Assembly (NCBI GenBank): GCA_038527375.1
Contig: JBCBFU010000001.1
Span: forward strand, 62,001-126,000
Reading direction: 5' to 3'
Source: Shimia_B sp038527375
Lineage (GTDB): Bacteria; Pseudomonadota; Alphaproteobacteria; Rhodobacterales; Rhodobacteraceae
Length of the DNA: 64,000 bases
Shown here: one piece after another, positions 53,239 to 62,243 of the stretch
Numbering within the stretch: the stretch's first letter is position 1
Layout of the letters: the number at the start of each line of letters is the position of its first letter
Program-made: the position numbers and the translations under genes
The notes under the pieces: generated by a model
What the model saw: the letters and a program-made list of their open reading frames with translations, nothing else
Told to the model about the DNA's origin: nothing
The model's database searches: none

Positions 53239-54405
53239 TCATGCCTCTTTCCTCACAAGCTTGTCGAACAGCCCGCCGATCCCCTTGGGGAAGAACAGCG
53301 TGACCGCCACGAAGGATGTACCCAGCAGGACAAGCCACCAGTCGGTCCACTGGATCGTGTAGAAGCCCAGCGGGATGTCAGGTGCCCCGCCGCCCGTGAA
53401 CCAGCTGGAAAGAAGCGACACGAAGGCCGCGCCGATGACCGCCCCATAGAGCCGCCCGCGTCCGCCGATGGCGACCCAGACCGCAAGATAGATGGATGCG
53501 ATGGGCGCAATCTCGGCCGGGTTGATGATGCCCGCCTGCGGGTAATAGAGCGCGCCCGCGATCCCCGCGACGATGGCGGTAAGCGTGAAGACGAAGAGCT
53601 TGTAGCTCTCCACATGATAGCCAAGGAACCGCACCCGCGCCTCGTCATCGCGGATGGCGCGGATCACGCTGCCCATCTTGCCGCTGACGACCCATGCAAA
53701 GAGGACGTAGCCAAGCCCCAGTGCCAGCGCTGAGGCCCACAGGAATACAACCGAGATGACCGATTGCGGGACGCCTTCGAACCCCGGGATGTTCTGCAGG
53801 CCCGACAGGCCGTTATTGCCGCGCAGCCCGCTGTCGTTCTGGAAGAGGTAGAGCGACAGCGCGAGCGTCATCGCCTGAGTCAGGATCGACAGGTAGACGC
53901 CCGTGACCCGGCTGCGGAAGGCCAGCCAGCCGAAGACGAGCGCCAAGAGCCCGGGCACCAGCACGACCATCAGCAGTTGCAGGAACAGGCTGTCCGAGAA
54001 GGCCCAGAGCAGCGGGAATTCAGACGACCCAACCACGCCGAAGATCTGCACGCCGATGGCGTCGATGATCTCCTGATCCGTGGGCGGTAGGGGTGCCTCG
54101 GCCAGTGACGCGGCCACGATCCCCTCGGTCCGGGCATACATCAGCCACATCCCGATGGCGTATCCGCCGATCCCGAAAAAGGCGAAGTGCCCAAGGCTCA
54201 GGATGCCGCAATAGCCCCAGACCACGTCCATCGCGATGGCCACGAGGCACAGGCATAGCGTCTTGCCCAAGGTCTTCACAAAGCTGGTCGATAGCGCGCC
54301 GATCCCGAAGGCCTCGGACAACAGGGTGACGGCAATGGTGAAGATGGCCAGCGCCAGCAGGAACCACAGCACAGATGGGTTTTGGGCGATGAAGGTTTTA
54401 CGCAT
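53239..54405 (-). CDS. urtC: Urea ABC transporter permease UrtC
   Basis: A 388-residue LivM-type permease with about ten membrane segments. Family markers: GYCGILSLGHFAFFGIGGYA, GLSGLQNIPGFEG, and the EAA-like loop VIRAIRDDEARVRFLGYHVE. It pairs with UrtB to form the channel. It starts three bases after the urtB stop. Confidence 0.95.
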   Translation of the reverse strand: MRKTFIAQNPSVLWFLLALAIFTIAVTLLSEAFGIGALSTSFVKTLGKTLCLCLVAIAMDVVWGYCGILSLGHFAFFGIGGYAIGMWLMYARTEGIVAASLAEAPLPPTDQEIIDAIGVQIFGVVGSSEFPLLWAFSDSLFLQLLMVVLVPGLLALVFGWLAFRSRVTGVYLSILTQAMTLALSLYLFQNDSGLRGNNGLSGLQNIPGFEGVPQSVISVVFLWASALALGLGYVLFAWVVSGKMGSVIRAIRDDEARVRFLGYHVESYKLFVFTLTAIVAGIAGALYYPQAGIINPAEIAPIASIYLAVWVAIGGRGRLYGAVIGAAFVSLLSSWFTGGGAPDIPLGFYTIQWTDWWLVLLGTSFVAVTLFFPKGIGGLFDKLVRKEA

Positions 54406-54408
54406 GGA

Positions 54409-56337
54409 TCAGTCCCCCGCCGCGCGGCCCTTGAGGGCGACGATGCCCTTGGGCCGGAATTGGATGAAGAGGATGATGAACAGGATCATGTAGGTTTGCG
54501 CTGCCAGAGTGTTGGACGGGTTCAACCACTCGATCCCCTTTTGCAAGAACCCGATCATCGAGGCACCGGCGAGCGTCCCCCAAACGTTGCCAACGCCGCC
54601 CACGACCACCGTCATAAAGCTCTGCACGATGTAATCGGCGCCCATCTCTGACGTGACCTTTGCGTATAGCCCGATGGCCACGCCCGCGATCCCCGCGATG
54701 CCGGAGCCAAGGCCGAAGGTCAGCATGTTGATGCGGTCGGGGTTGATCCCCATCGACGCCGCCATGCCGGGGTTCTGGGTCACAGCCCGCACCTCGAGCC
54801 CCAGCCGCGTGCGTTTCAGGACAAAAAGGATCAGCCCGAGGAAGATCAGCGCCAGCATGAAAATCGCGATGCGGATATAACTGATCGACACGACCTCGTT
54901 CACGACCCACGCCCCATCCAGCCACCCGGGCGAGGTCAGGGGCCGCGCCTGCGTGCCAAAGATGTTCTTGGCCAACTGTTGCAGCGCGATGGAGATGCCA
55001 AATGTGGCCAACAGCGTCTCAAGCGGGCGGTGATAGAGCCAGCGGATGACCAAGCGCTCCATCGCGACGCCCGCGCCAAATGTGATCGCGAACGCCAGCG
55101 GCAGCGCAATCAGGATCGACACGGTGTAGTCGGGTACGAACAGCTGCACCACGTACCCGGTGTAGGCGCCCATCATGATAAACTCGCCATGGGCCATGTT
55201 GATGACGCCCATCACCCCAAAGGTGATGGCCAGCCCGATCGCCGCAAGGAAGTAGATCGAGGCGAGCGAGATCGCATCGAGCGACAGGTCGAAGAACTGA
55301 TTGAAGCCCACGCGCGTTTCGATCTGGGCCAGTGCGGCCTCGGCGGCCTCGGTGATCGCTGCGTTGGGCTCGGTATAGGCCGTGTAGAACACATGCGCCG
55401 ACAAAGCGGCGTCCTGATCGGCCTCGGTGACGATGGGGGGCGCGGTCCCTTGGGCGGCCAGCGCCGTGTAAGCCTCCAGACGGCGCGCATCCGTGTTCAA
55501 CTGCGCCACCGGAATGCCTGCGACCGCGCCGTCGGCGATACCGGCCTCAAGCGTTGCGCGAATGTCGGCGGGGGTGACAAGCGGTGGCGCGAGGCCGGCT
55601 TCCACCAGTTGGGCATAAGCCTCAGAGGCCGACAGATCGCCGGAACCCGGGGTCAGGGTTTCCGCGATGTTGAGCTCACTCGGCAGGGCTTCTGCCACGC
55701 CAGACGTCGTCGTCAGAATTTGGTTCAGCACCGCGCGCGCCTCGATGCTCAGTCCGCTGGCGAGGCCGTCGATGGCGGCGATCCGGGCCTCGGGCGTATC
55801 GCCAAAGCGCGCGGTCAGAATCGCGGCGAGGCTCTCCTTACGCTGCTTCAAATCCGGGTCGGGTTCGCCGTCGATGGACCCAAGCAGAGGCGCAAGCTGA
55901 TCGGCGGCGGGGGAACGCGCAATCGCGTCCACGGCGGCCTGACGGCGCGTGATGTCTGGGCTGGAGAGCTGGAACTGGACGAGCACTTCGCCAATCGCGC
56001 GGCGCACGCCGCCATTGGGGCGCACCGCCGTTGTGCCGTCATCGACACCCACCTCGGCGCCGGTATCCAGATCGAAAAGGGTGTCGTCCTCGGTCCGAAA
56101 GAACAAACCGTCCGCGTCGCGCTGAACGACGGCGCGGTCGCGCCAGGCCTCTAGGAAGTCCACGGCCTGCGGCAGACCCGAAGCCGCCAGATCGTCCAGA
56201 ACAACCCCAACCGACCGACGCCCGGGTTTGGCCACCTCTTCGGCATGCGTTTGCAAGATGTCCTGAAGGCTCTGTGCGGCTGCCGATACGGGGGCAAGCA
56301 ACAACAGCGCCAGCGCAAGGATGAGGGGGCGTTGCAT
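54409..56337 (-). CDS. urtB: Urea ABC transporter permease UrtB, with long N-terminal domain
   Basis: A 642-residue protein. The C-terminal 300 residues are a LivH-type permease (GVINMAHGEFIMMGAYTGYV, AVTQNPGMAASMGINPDRIN). The N terminus has a signal peptide (MQRPLILALALLLLAPVSAAAQ) and a long, mostly helical, repeat-containing region (about residues 23-345; for example RRQAAVDAIARSPAADQLAPLL). This extracytoplasmic part is found in many proteobacterial UrtB proteins, but here is on the long side. The ATG at 56337 was chosen because it starts the signal peptide. Confidence 0.93.
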   Translation of the reverse strand: MQRPLILALALLLLAPVSAAAQSLQDILQTHAEEVAKPGRRSVGVVLDDLAASGLPQAVDFLEAWRDRAVVQRDADGLFFRTEDDTLFDLDTGAEVGVDDGTTAVRPNGGVRRAIGEVLVQFQLSSPDITRRQAAVDAIARSPAADQLAPLLGSIDGEPDPDLKQRKESLAAILTARFGDTPEARIAAIDGLASGLSIEARAVLNQILTTTSGVAEALPSELNIAETLTPGSGDLSASEAYAQLVEAGLAPPLVTPADIRATLEAGIADGAVAGIPVAQLNTDARRLEAYTALAAQGTAPPIVTEADQDAALSAHVFYTAYTEPNAAITEAAEAALAQIETRVGFNQFFDLSLDAISLASIYFLAAIGLAITFGVMGVINMAHGEFIMMGAYTGYVVQLFVPDYTVSILIALPLAFAITFGAGVAMERLVIRWLYHRPLETLLATFGISIALQQLAKNIFGTQARPLTSPGWLDGAWVVNEVVSISYIRIAIFMLALIFLGLILFVLKRTRLGLEVRAVTQNPGMAASMGINPDRINMLTFGLGSGIAGIAGVAIGLYAKVTSEMGADYIVQSFMTVVVGGVGNVWGTLAGASMIGFLQKGIEWLNPSNTLAAQTYMILFIILFIQFRPKGIVALKGRAAGD

Positions 56338-56421
56338 GGGCAAGGACAATCGTGAGGGGGAAGGATGTTGGGTGGGGCGCGGCGTTCGCCGCCGCACCCC
56401 GGATCGTTTTATCAGATCGAC

Positions 56422-57702
56422 TTAGTAGTTCGACTTGATCTGAACGCAGGTCTCGGTCTCGGTGTTGTACATACCGCAGCCGAGGTCTTTCCAGTCAGAG
56501 ACCAGAACCGCCGATTCCGGCAGGTAGTCGGTCCATGCGTCGCCCGGCACCTCAGCCGTCTGGCTGATGATGTCGAATTGACCGTCGGCGGTGATTTCAC
56601 CGATCAGGACGGGCTTGGCGAGGTGGTGGTTAGGCAGCATGACAGCCGTGCCGCCCGTCAGGTTCGGGAATTCCTGACCGTACATGGCAGTCCGAACAGC
56701 ATCGACATCGGTGGTGCCGGCTGCGGTGGCCGCGTTCACCCACATGTTGAAGCCGATATAGTGGGCTTCCATCGGGTCGTTGGTCACACGCTCTTCGCCC
56801 ATCTTGGCTTTCCATGCGGAAATCCAGGCTTCGTTGGCTTCACCTTCGGCGGACTGGAAGTAGTTCCACGCGGCCAGGTGACCGACGAGGTTCGAGGTGT
56901 CGAGACCCGACAGTTCCTCTTCACCCACCGAGAAAGCGACCACGGGGATGTCATCTGCCGAGATGCCAGCCGCCGCCAGTTCCTTGTAGAAACCGATATT
57001 GGCGTCACCGTTGATCGTCGAGATCACGCCGACCTGTTTGCCGTCTGCGCCCAGTGCCACGACGTCAGCAACGATCGTTGCCCAGTCCGAGTGACCAAAA
57101 GGCGTGTAGTTGACGAAGATATCTTCGGCCGCGATGCCCTGATCCTGCAGGTAGGATTCAAGGATGTTGTTCGTGGTCCGCGGATACACGTAGTCGGTGC
57201 CCAGCAGCGCGAATTTCTCAACGCCCAGCTCTTCGAGGAAGTAGTCCGTCGCGGGGATCGCTTGCTGGTTCGGGGCCGCGCCCGTGTAGAAGACGTTCTT
57301 GGAGCTTTCTTCGCCCTCGTACTGCACGGGATAGAACAGCAGGCCGTTCAGCTCTTCGATCACGGGCAGCACGGATTTGCGCGACACGGACGTCCAGTTG
57401 CCAAAGATCACGTCGACCTCGTGCACGGTCAGCAGTTCACGCGCCTTTTCGGCAAAGAGCGGCCAGTCGGACGCGGGGTCCACGACCACGGCTTCGATTT
57501 CGCAGCCCAGCACACCGCCCTTGGCGTTCTGCTCTTCGATGAGCAGTTCCATGGTGTCTTTGAGGGTGGTTTCGGAAATGGCCATCGTGCCCGACAGCGA
57601 GTGCAGAACGCCAACTTTGACAGGGCAGTCTGCCAGGGCAGCGGTGCCGGTCATCATCAGCGCCGCGGTCGACAGGCCCGCAAGGGTCTTGAACGTTGTC
57701 AT
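56422..57702 (-). CDS. urtA: Urea ABC transporter substrate-binding protein UrtA
   Basis: A 426-residue periplasmic binding protein of the Peripla_BP_5 type. Signal peptide MTTFKTLAGLSTAALMMTGTAALA; then VKVGVLHSLSGTMAISETTLKD, FGNWTSVSRKSVLPV, YPVQYEGEESSKNVFYTGAAPNQQ (in part), all typical of UrtA. GGGAG lies seven bases before the ATG at 57702. It is first in the operon and 84 bases upstream of urtB. No urease genes are in the window. Confidence 0.96.
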   Translation of the reverse strand: MTTFKTLAGLSTAALMMTGTAALADCPVKVGVLHSLSGTMAISETTLKDTMELLIEEQNAKGGVLGCEIEAVVVDPASDWPLFAEKARELLTVHEVDVIFGNWTSVSRKSVLPVIEELNGLLFYPVQYEGEESSKNVFYTGAAPNQQAIPATDYFLEELGVEKFALLGTDYVYPRTTNNILESYLQDQGIAAEDIFVNYTPFGHSDWATIVADVVALGADGKQVGVISTINGDANIGFYKELAAAGISADDIPVVAFSVGEEELSGLDTSNLVGHLAAWNYFQSAEGEANEAWISAWKAKMGEERVTNDPMEAHYIGFNMWVNAATAAGTTDVDAVRTAMYGQEFPNLTGGTAVMLPNHHLAKPVLIGEITADGQFDIISQTAEVPGDAWTDYLPESAVLVSDWKDLGCGMYNTETETCVQIKSNY

Positions 57703-58571
57703 GGGGTTTCTCCCGTTGGTGGCGCGAGCATTTTGTCCCGGTGTCATCTCTGGAAAGACGTGATAGCAAGCTCGCACAGCGTTAAGTTGTCGCCGTGCGA
57801 GGGGGGAATTTTTGCGAAGACCCACTCGTACGGTGTTCATGCCCCGAAAGGCACGCACACCGTGTCGCGGTACTGCCCACCTCGCCAGATTCGCGCATAC
57901 CCCGCATGTCATTTCGGTGACGTTCGCTGAGTTTATGGGCGCTCAGTGGCGGAGTGGTCGAAAAAATGACCAGTGTTCGGGCGATATGTGGCTCGAACCT
58001 TCACCACAGCGCCCGTTTTTCCCGCGCTTTGGCTGGGAAGCGGCGCAATAAGTCGCAAAGCCGCCGTGCGTGGCTGAGTAACGGATGATGTAAGGGAATG
58101 GTGCCCAGAAGCGGCATGGAACATCCGTTTCAAGTCATAGCTCGCAGCCTCAATAGTGTTTGAAAATATGGCGCTTTGGTTGTTTCGCCGTATCCCACTT
58201 CCTCTGATTGTCTTGAGCGGTAGCAAAGCTGCGCAGGAAGTCTTTGCTGAGGCATCAAAGCACGAGCGCAATGGCTACTTTTTTGGTCGGGCAACACGCT
58301 GGAAGCAATCCGAAATCATTGGCTTCATAGAGACTGCCCGCGCACCTCATGGCGAGCGCGCAATCTGCGCACCGGGTGCGCCTGGAGCTTGACGGGTATG
58401 ATCAACGCGAGGCGGAAATCGCTAGAGCATCCTAACCAACGCCTGCTCGCAATGCCCACCTTGATTCTGAAAACCCAGATCAAAGGTCTCTGACTTTGGA
58501 TATTGGCGATGAGCCTGTTCCGCTACAGAGGCCTTCGCAGCGGGGCCTCTCAATAACTCTCGATACGTCAC
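57703..58571. other. Long region without a recognisable gene
   Basis: A gap of 869 bases between urtA and the SARP-type regulator. Two short open frames exist (78 residues on plus at 58156-58392; 112 residues on minus at 57933-58271), but neither resembles a known protein and they overlap each other. The urtA promoter must lie near 57750-57900. The stretch 58150-58340 is less GC-rich than its surroundings, which could mark a decayed gene. Confidence 0.5.
58527..58550 (-). terminator. Hairpin behind the SARP-type regulator gene
   Basis: Stem AGAGGCC / GGCCTCT with a 10-base loop, 22 bases past the regulator stop on the minus strand. No T-run, so only a possible terminator. Confidence 0.4.
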
Positions 58572-61500
58572 TTAGGTACGCGCTTCGCTCTTGTCGTTGG
58601 TTCGGCTTTTCTCCAACCAATAAGTCAGACTGCGATCAAAATAGCGCTCTCCGGTTTGGCGCGTGAAGTCCAATGTGTCTTCAAGAACGCGCCCTGCGGC
58701 ACGAACCTCGCCTTGCTGAACCAAAGCTTCTCCGATCCAGGCGCCGGCGTATGGTCTTGCCAGGACCGAGCCTGCCTTCTGATAGGCACTTAGCCCGCTT
58801 TGCATCAGGCACAGCCCATTTGGATCGCCCCCAAGGCTGGCCCAACGCCCGGCCAAGATGTCGACCTGCGCCCGCCAAATGGCCTTGTTCCCGCGGCTGG
58901 CCCAGAATTGGGCTGTTGCGATACGGTCTGGTGCGCTTTCGTGCTTGAGAAAGACGCAGGCGGTCGCGCCGAAGACATGAGCAAAGGTTTGGGCAAAGTC
59001 GTGATTGATCTCGTCGGCGCGGTGCAGAGACTGTTCAATCGCTTCGATCGTCTGCGCTTCCTCGCCCAAAAGCGCGTGAGACCAGGCAAGATAGCTGCGC
59101 AGGGTCAGGCTGAAATCCATACCAAACTGTCGCTCATAATCCAGTTGGTCTTCGATGCGGCAGGCGGCAACACCTGCGCCGAGCGTGTCGCGCGCCAGGT
59201 CGAGCTTTCCGGTGTAGAGCGCATGGACGCCTTCCATGAAGTGAAAGGCGGGCTTCCAAACGCTGTCCGGTGACTGAGTGGACAGATCCCGAATGGTTTG
59301 CGTGTGGCCGGGCAAGCCCGCAAAGTCTGCCCTAAGAAGGGCGGCGCTCCACAGCCCCCAATCGGTCCGCGCGACTTCTTCGGTATTGTCCAGCGACAGC
59401 GCAAGATTCCGCGTGCGAAGGTAAAGCGGTTCTGCTTCGCCAGTTGGATGGCCGCGAAACGCAATCATTTGTGCGCCAATCATTCGGCTCAGCGCCAACT
59501 GCTTGGTCAGGTTTGCGTGATCTTCCGGCGCCTTTTGCGTCATTTCAAGCGCGGCCTCGAAATGATCGATCGCCTCTTGGTGGGCTGCAAGCTGCGTGGC
59601 CCGTAGGCCTGCCGCCTCGAAACTCGCTGCCGCCTGTTGCGTGTCCCCGGCGGCCGCAAGATGATGGGCGATGCGGTCATTAGGCGGTGCGCCCTCTGCC
59701 GATGCCAGCAAATGTTGGGCGGCCTTGGCGTGCAGGTGCATACGGTCTGATTTTGGGATCGTCTCGTGCACCGTGTCGCGCAAAAGCGCGTGGCGAAAGC
59801 GAAAGGCCTGTGCGCCCTGCGGCACGAGGATACTGGTCTTGACCAGAGTGTCCCAAGCCTCTGCCAGACCAGCATCTTCATTCGGCATCAGGGCCGCCAC
59901 GTCCTGGGCCTCGAACGAGGTCCCAAGCACGGCGGCACATTCGATCACATGCCGGACGTTCGGCAGTCGGTCGAGACGATTCAAAAACATCGCCTTCAGG
60001 CGTGCGGGCGTATCGAAGTCCTTGACCAGCGCATTAACCTGCGCGCGCCCAAGACCCACGCCTTGCTGGGCCAGCGCCGCCGACAGCGCGTAGGCAAATT
60101 CTTCAAGCGCTAGCGGGTGCCCGACCGCCCGATGCGCCACGATTTCGGCCACTTCCGACACGTCCGGTCTGTCGGGTAGGATCTGTGCCACAAGCGCCTT
60201 CGCACCCGCTGCGAGAAGCGGGTCGAGCTGGTGCCGGTGCATCCCCGCACCGCGGAACACCGCTGGGGCTTCGCCCTCTCGTGCGGCGCAGAGGACGAAG
60301 GTGGGCAATCGCTGCAACTCCGCTAACAGCATCTCGATGGCTTGCACGGTCGTGGGGTCAAACCACTGGACGTCATCGCAGACCAAGATCACAGGACCGC
60401 GCCGCGCGGCCTGCTGCACCAACCGCAGCAAAAGGGATACCGCGCGGTCGCGCATCTCTGACGAAGTATCGTTCATTGCGGCGGACTGCGCATAGAGCAT
60501 CGTCCGCAGAAGCGGTTCTGTATCGGATAGGTTCAGCTTATGCAGAAACGGGGCAAGCGCGACGTCGTCTCGTGCAAGCTGGCTTTCTATCAACGCAAGA
60601 ATGGGTTTCATCGCGGTGCCGGTCGCGTGCGGATCCCCTTGGAGTATGAAGACCTGCGTTTCAGACGGCTGCACGCGGTCTAGCAGGGCCTGCACAAGGC
60701 GGGATTTCCCAATCCCCGGCGGACCTTCGAGCAGAAGCGCCTGACCCTGTCCGACTGTCACTTGTGCATATTGGCGGAGCAGCAATTCAACCTCGGCCTC
60801 GCGCCCTACAATTGGCAGGTCAGGCACGGCCGTTGTCACGGGTGGGCGCTGACCGGCGCGTGCCGCATCCAGATAGCCGTCGATTTTGGTATACGCGATG
60901 GCGGGCGAAAACTGTGTTGCAAGCGCGGGATCGCAGGCGATCTGTCCCGGCGCCGCCCGTGCCTGAAGCGTTGTCGCTTGGCGCTGCACCGCGCCCTGGA
61001 CACCCACGAGGTCGCCGCCCGTTTCACTGCGCGAGGCCAGAACCTTGCCGCAACTGATACCCGCCGTCACGCTCGCCCGCGTGTGCAAATGGGTATCGAC
61101 TGTTTGGCGAAAGCTCTCGGCGGCCATAACGGCGGTGTCGGCATCAAATTCAGCGGTGCTTGGAATGCCGAAGCAGATCGTCGCCGAACACCCTTCGTTT
61201 TGGATCAGATGTCCGTTGAAGTCCGCCGCCGCCTGCGCCGCAAAACCGGCCATGGGACCGGCAAGTTCGTCAAAGTCTTCGGGGTCGAGTTGGTCAAGCT
61301 GGTCGCCCGCAAGGCCCAGCACCAAAACCGTGATGTCGCGGCGTTCGTGTCGGCTGGGGGCGGTCTGTCCCACGGGCGCGGCTTGCGCGGCGTCGGGAAC
61401 CGCACGGTTGGAAAGAACCGCTTCGCGCAGGTCCAAGGTTTTGCGCGATGGCGCGATGTCGAGCCGTGCGGCAAGTGCGGCCTCGCACATGTCGAATTGC

Positions 61501-62108
61501 TGCAGCGCCAGTTCCCGTTTGCCCGCCGCATGGTAAAGCCGCATGAGCGTCTGATGCGCCTCTTCTGCACCAGGTTCGATGTCGAGCAGACGTGTCGCCG
61601 CTGTTTCTTGGTCTTTTGGCGTACTGGCGGTGGTAAGCTGGGCATGGGCTGCATCAAGCGCCATTTCTTGATACGACTGCCGTGCGTAAAGGCACCAGCG
61701 GTCAAAGGCGTCGCTGCGGATACGCAGCCGGCCTAAAAACGCGCCTTCATATAGATCGAGCTGTCCGGCGGGATCGTTTGCAAACCGCCATGTATCAACG
61801 CTTAGCTCAACGGTTCTTGGGAGGGTGACCGAGTTCCTGTCGGCCTCGATCGGGCTCACGTCCCAGGGGGTCAGCATCTTGCGGATCACCCCCAATTCCT
61901 GACGCAGTGAACCGCGGGCTTGCTCTTCTTGTGCCGTGGGCCAAAGCAAATCAGCCAGCACCTCGCGCGGGACATCTTCGCCCGCATGTTCGACCAAATA
62001 CGCCAGTAGCGCCGCAGACTTCTTGGTCGGGAAGCGGACCGCTTCGCCCGTTGGCGCGGCCAGAATGGGGCCGTCAAACAGCGCAAAATGCAAGCGTTCT
62101 TGAAACAT
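58572..62108 (-). CDS. Large SARP/BTAD-type regulator with dead cyclase-like and STAND ATPase domains
   Basis: A 1178-residue protein. Residues about 5-108 form an OmpR-type winged helix as in SARP activators (ALLAYLVEHAGEDVPREVLA, LLWPTAQEEQARGSLRQELG). A bacterial transcriptional activation domain follows (about 115-235; LYEGAFLGRL, AAHAQLTTA, MRLYHAAGKRELALQQFD). Residues about 256-395 resemble a class III nucleotide cyclase, but the catalytic Asp positions are lost (VLVLGLAGD, NEGCSATICFG), so it is probably inactive. A STAND/AAA ATPase has the P-loop LLLEGPPGIGKSRLVQ (about 460) and ILVCDDVQWFDP, and TPR-like helices fill the C terminus. The start is ATG 62108; TTG at 62120 is possible. 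It diverges from the transglutaminase-like gene. Confidence 0.85.
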   Translation of the reverse strand: MFQERLHFALFDGPILAAPTGEAVRFPTKKSAALLAYLVEHAGEDVPREVLADLLWPTAQEEQARGSLRQELGVIRKMLTPWDVSPIEADRNSVTLPRTVELSVDTWRFANDPAGQLDLYEGAFLGRLRIRSDAFDRWCLYARQSYQEMALDAAHAQLTTASTPKDQETAATRLLDIEPGAEEAHQTLMRLYHAAGKRELALQQFDMCEAALAARLDIAPSRKTLDLREAVLSNRAVPDAAQAAPVGQTAPSRHERRDITVLVLGLAGDQLDQLDPEDFDELAGPMAGFAAQAAADFNGHLIQNEGCSATICFGIPSTAEFDADTAVMAAESFRQTVDTHLHTRASVTAGISCGKVLASRSETGGDLVGVQGAVQRQATTLQARAAPGQIACDPALATQFSPAIAYTKIDGYLDAARAGQRPPVTTAVPDLPIVGREAEVELLLRQYAQVTVGQGQALLLEGPPGIGKSRLVQALLDRVQPSETQVFILQGDPHATGTAMKPILALIESQLARDDVALAPFLHKLNLSDTEPLLRTMLYAQSAAMNDTSSEMRDRAVSLLLRLVQQAARRGPVILVCDDVQWFDPTTVQAIEMLLAELQRLPTFVLCAAREGEAPAVFRGAGMHRHQLDPLLAAGAKALVAQILPDRPDVSEVAEIVAHRAVGHPLALEEFAYALSAALAQQGVGLGRAQVNALVKDFDTPARLKAMFLNRLDRLPNVRHVIECAAVLGTSFEAQDVAALMPNEDAGLAEAWDTLVKTSILVPQGAQAFRFRHALLRDTVHETIPKSDRMHLHAKAAQHLLASAEGAPPNDRIAHHLAAAGDTQQAAASFEAAGLRATQLAAHQEAIDHFEAALEMTQKAPEDHANLTKQLALSRMIGAQMIAFRGHPTGEAEPLYLRTRNLALSLDNTEEVARTDWGLWSAALLRADFAGLPGHTQTIRDLSTQSPDSVWKPAFHFMEGVHALYTGKLDLARDTLGAGVAACRIEDQLDYERQFGMDFSLTLRSYLAWSHALLGEEAQTIEAIEQSLHRADEINHDFAQTFAHVFGATACVFLKHESAPDRIATAQFWASRGNKAIWRAQVDILAGRWASLGGDPNGLCLMQSGLSAYQKAGSVLARPYAGAWIGEALVQQGEVRAAGRVLEDTLDFTRQTGERYFDRSLTYWLEKSRTNDKSEART

Positions 62109-62171
62109 GAATGCGTCCAAAGTCGCTAACCAAGATGCGACTCTGGCGATTTAGATCAACCGATTTCTCTT

Positions 62172-62189
62172 TCTGACAGTTTTCTGACG
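62172..62189 (+). promoter_or_regulatory. Direct heptamer repeat, candidate SARP operator (upstream of transglutaminase-like gene)
   Basis: TCTGACA (62172-62178), four bases, TCTGACG (62183-62189): two heptamers exactly 11 bases apart, in the 135-bp gap between the divergent regulator and transglutaminase-like genes. SARP proteins bind such tandem heptamers on one face of the helix. The same heptamer occurs before the next transporter gene. Confidence 0.6.
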
Positions 62190-62243
62190 ATGTGATTCAG
62201 CAGGGTTCAGTTAACTCCACGTCAAGCAAGGAGGAACTGGGTT

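Noticed and set aside
57933..58392. Short open frames on both strands as genes
   Set aside because: They overlap each other, lack ribosome sites and resemble nothing known.
62172..62189. PhoB/OmpR-type box
   Set aside because: The sequence TCTGACR does not match the usual PhoB (CTGTCAT) box closely, and the neighbouring SARP gene gives a simpler explanation.
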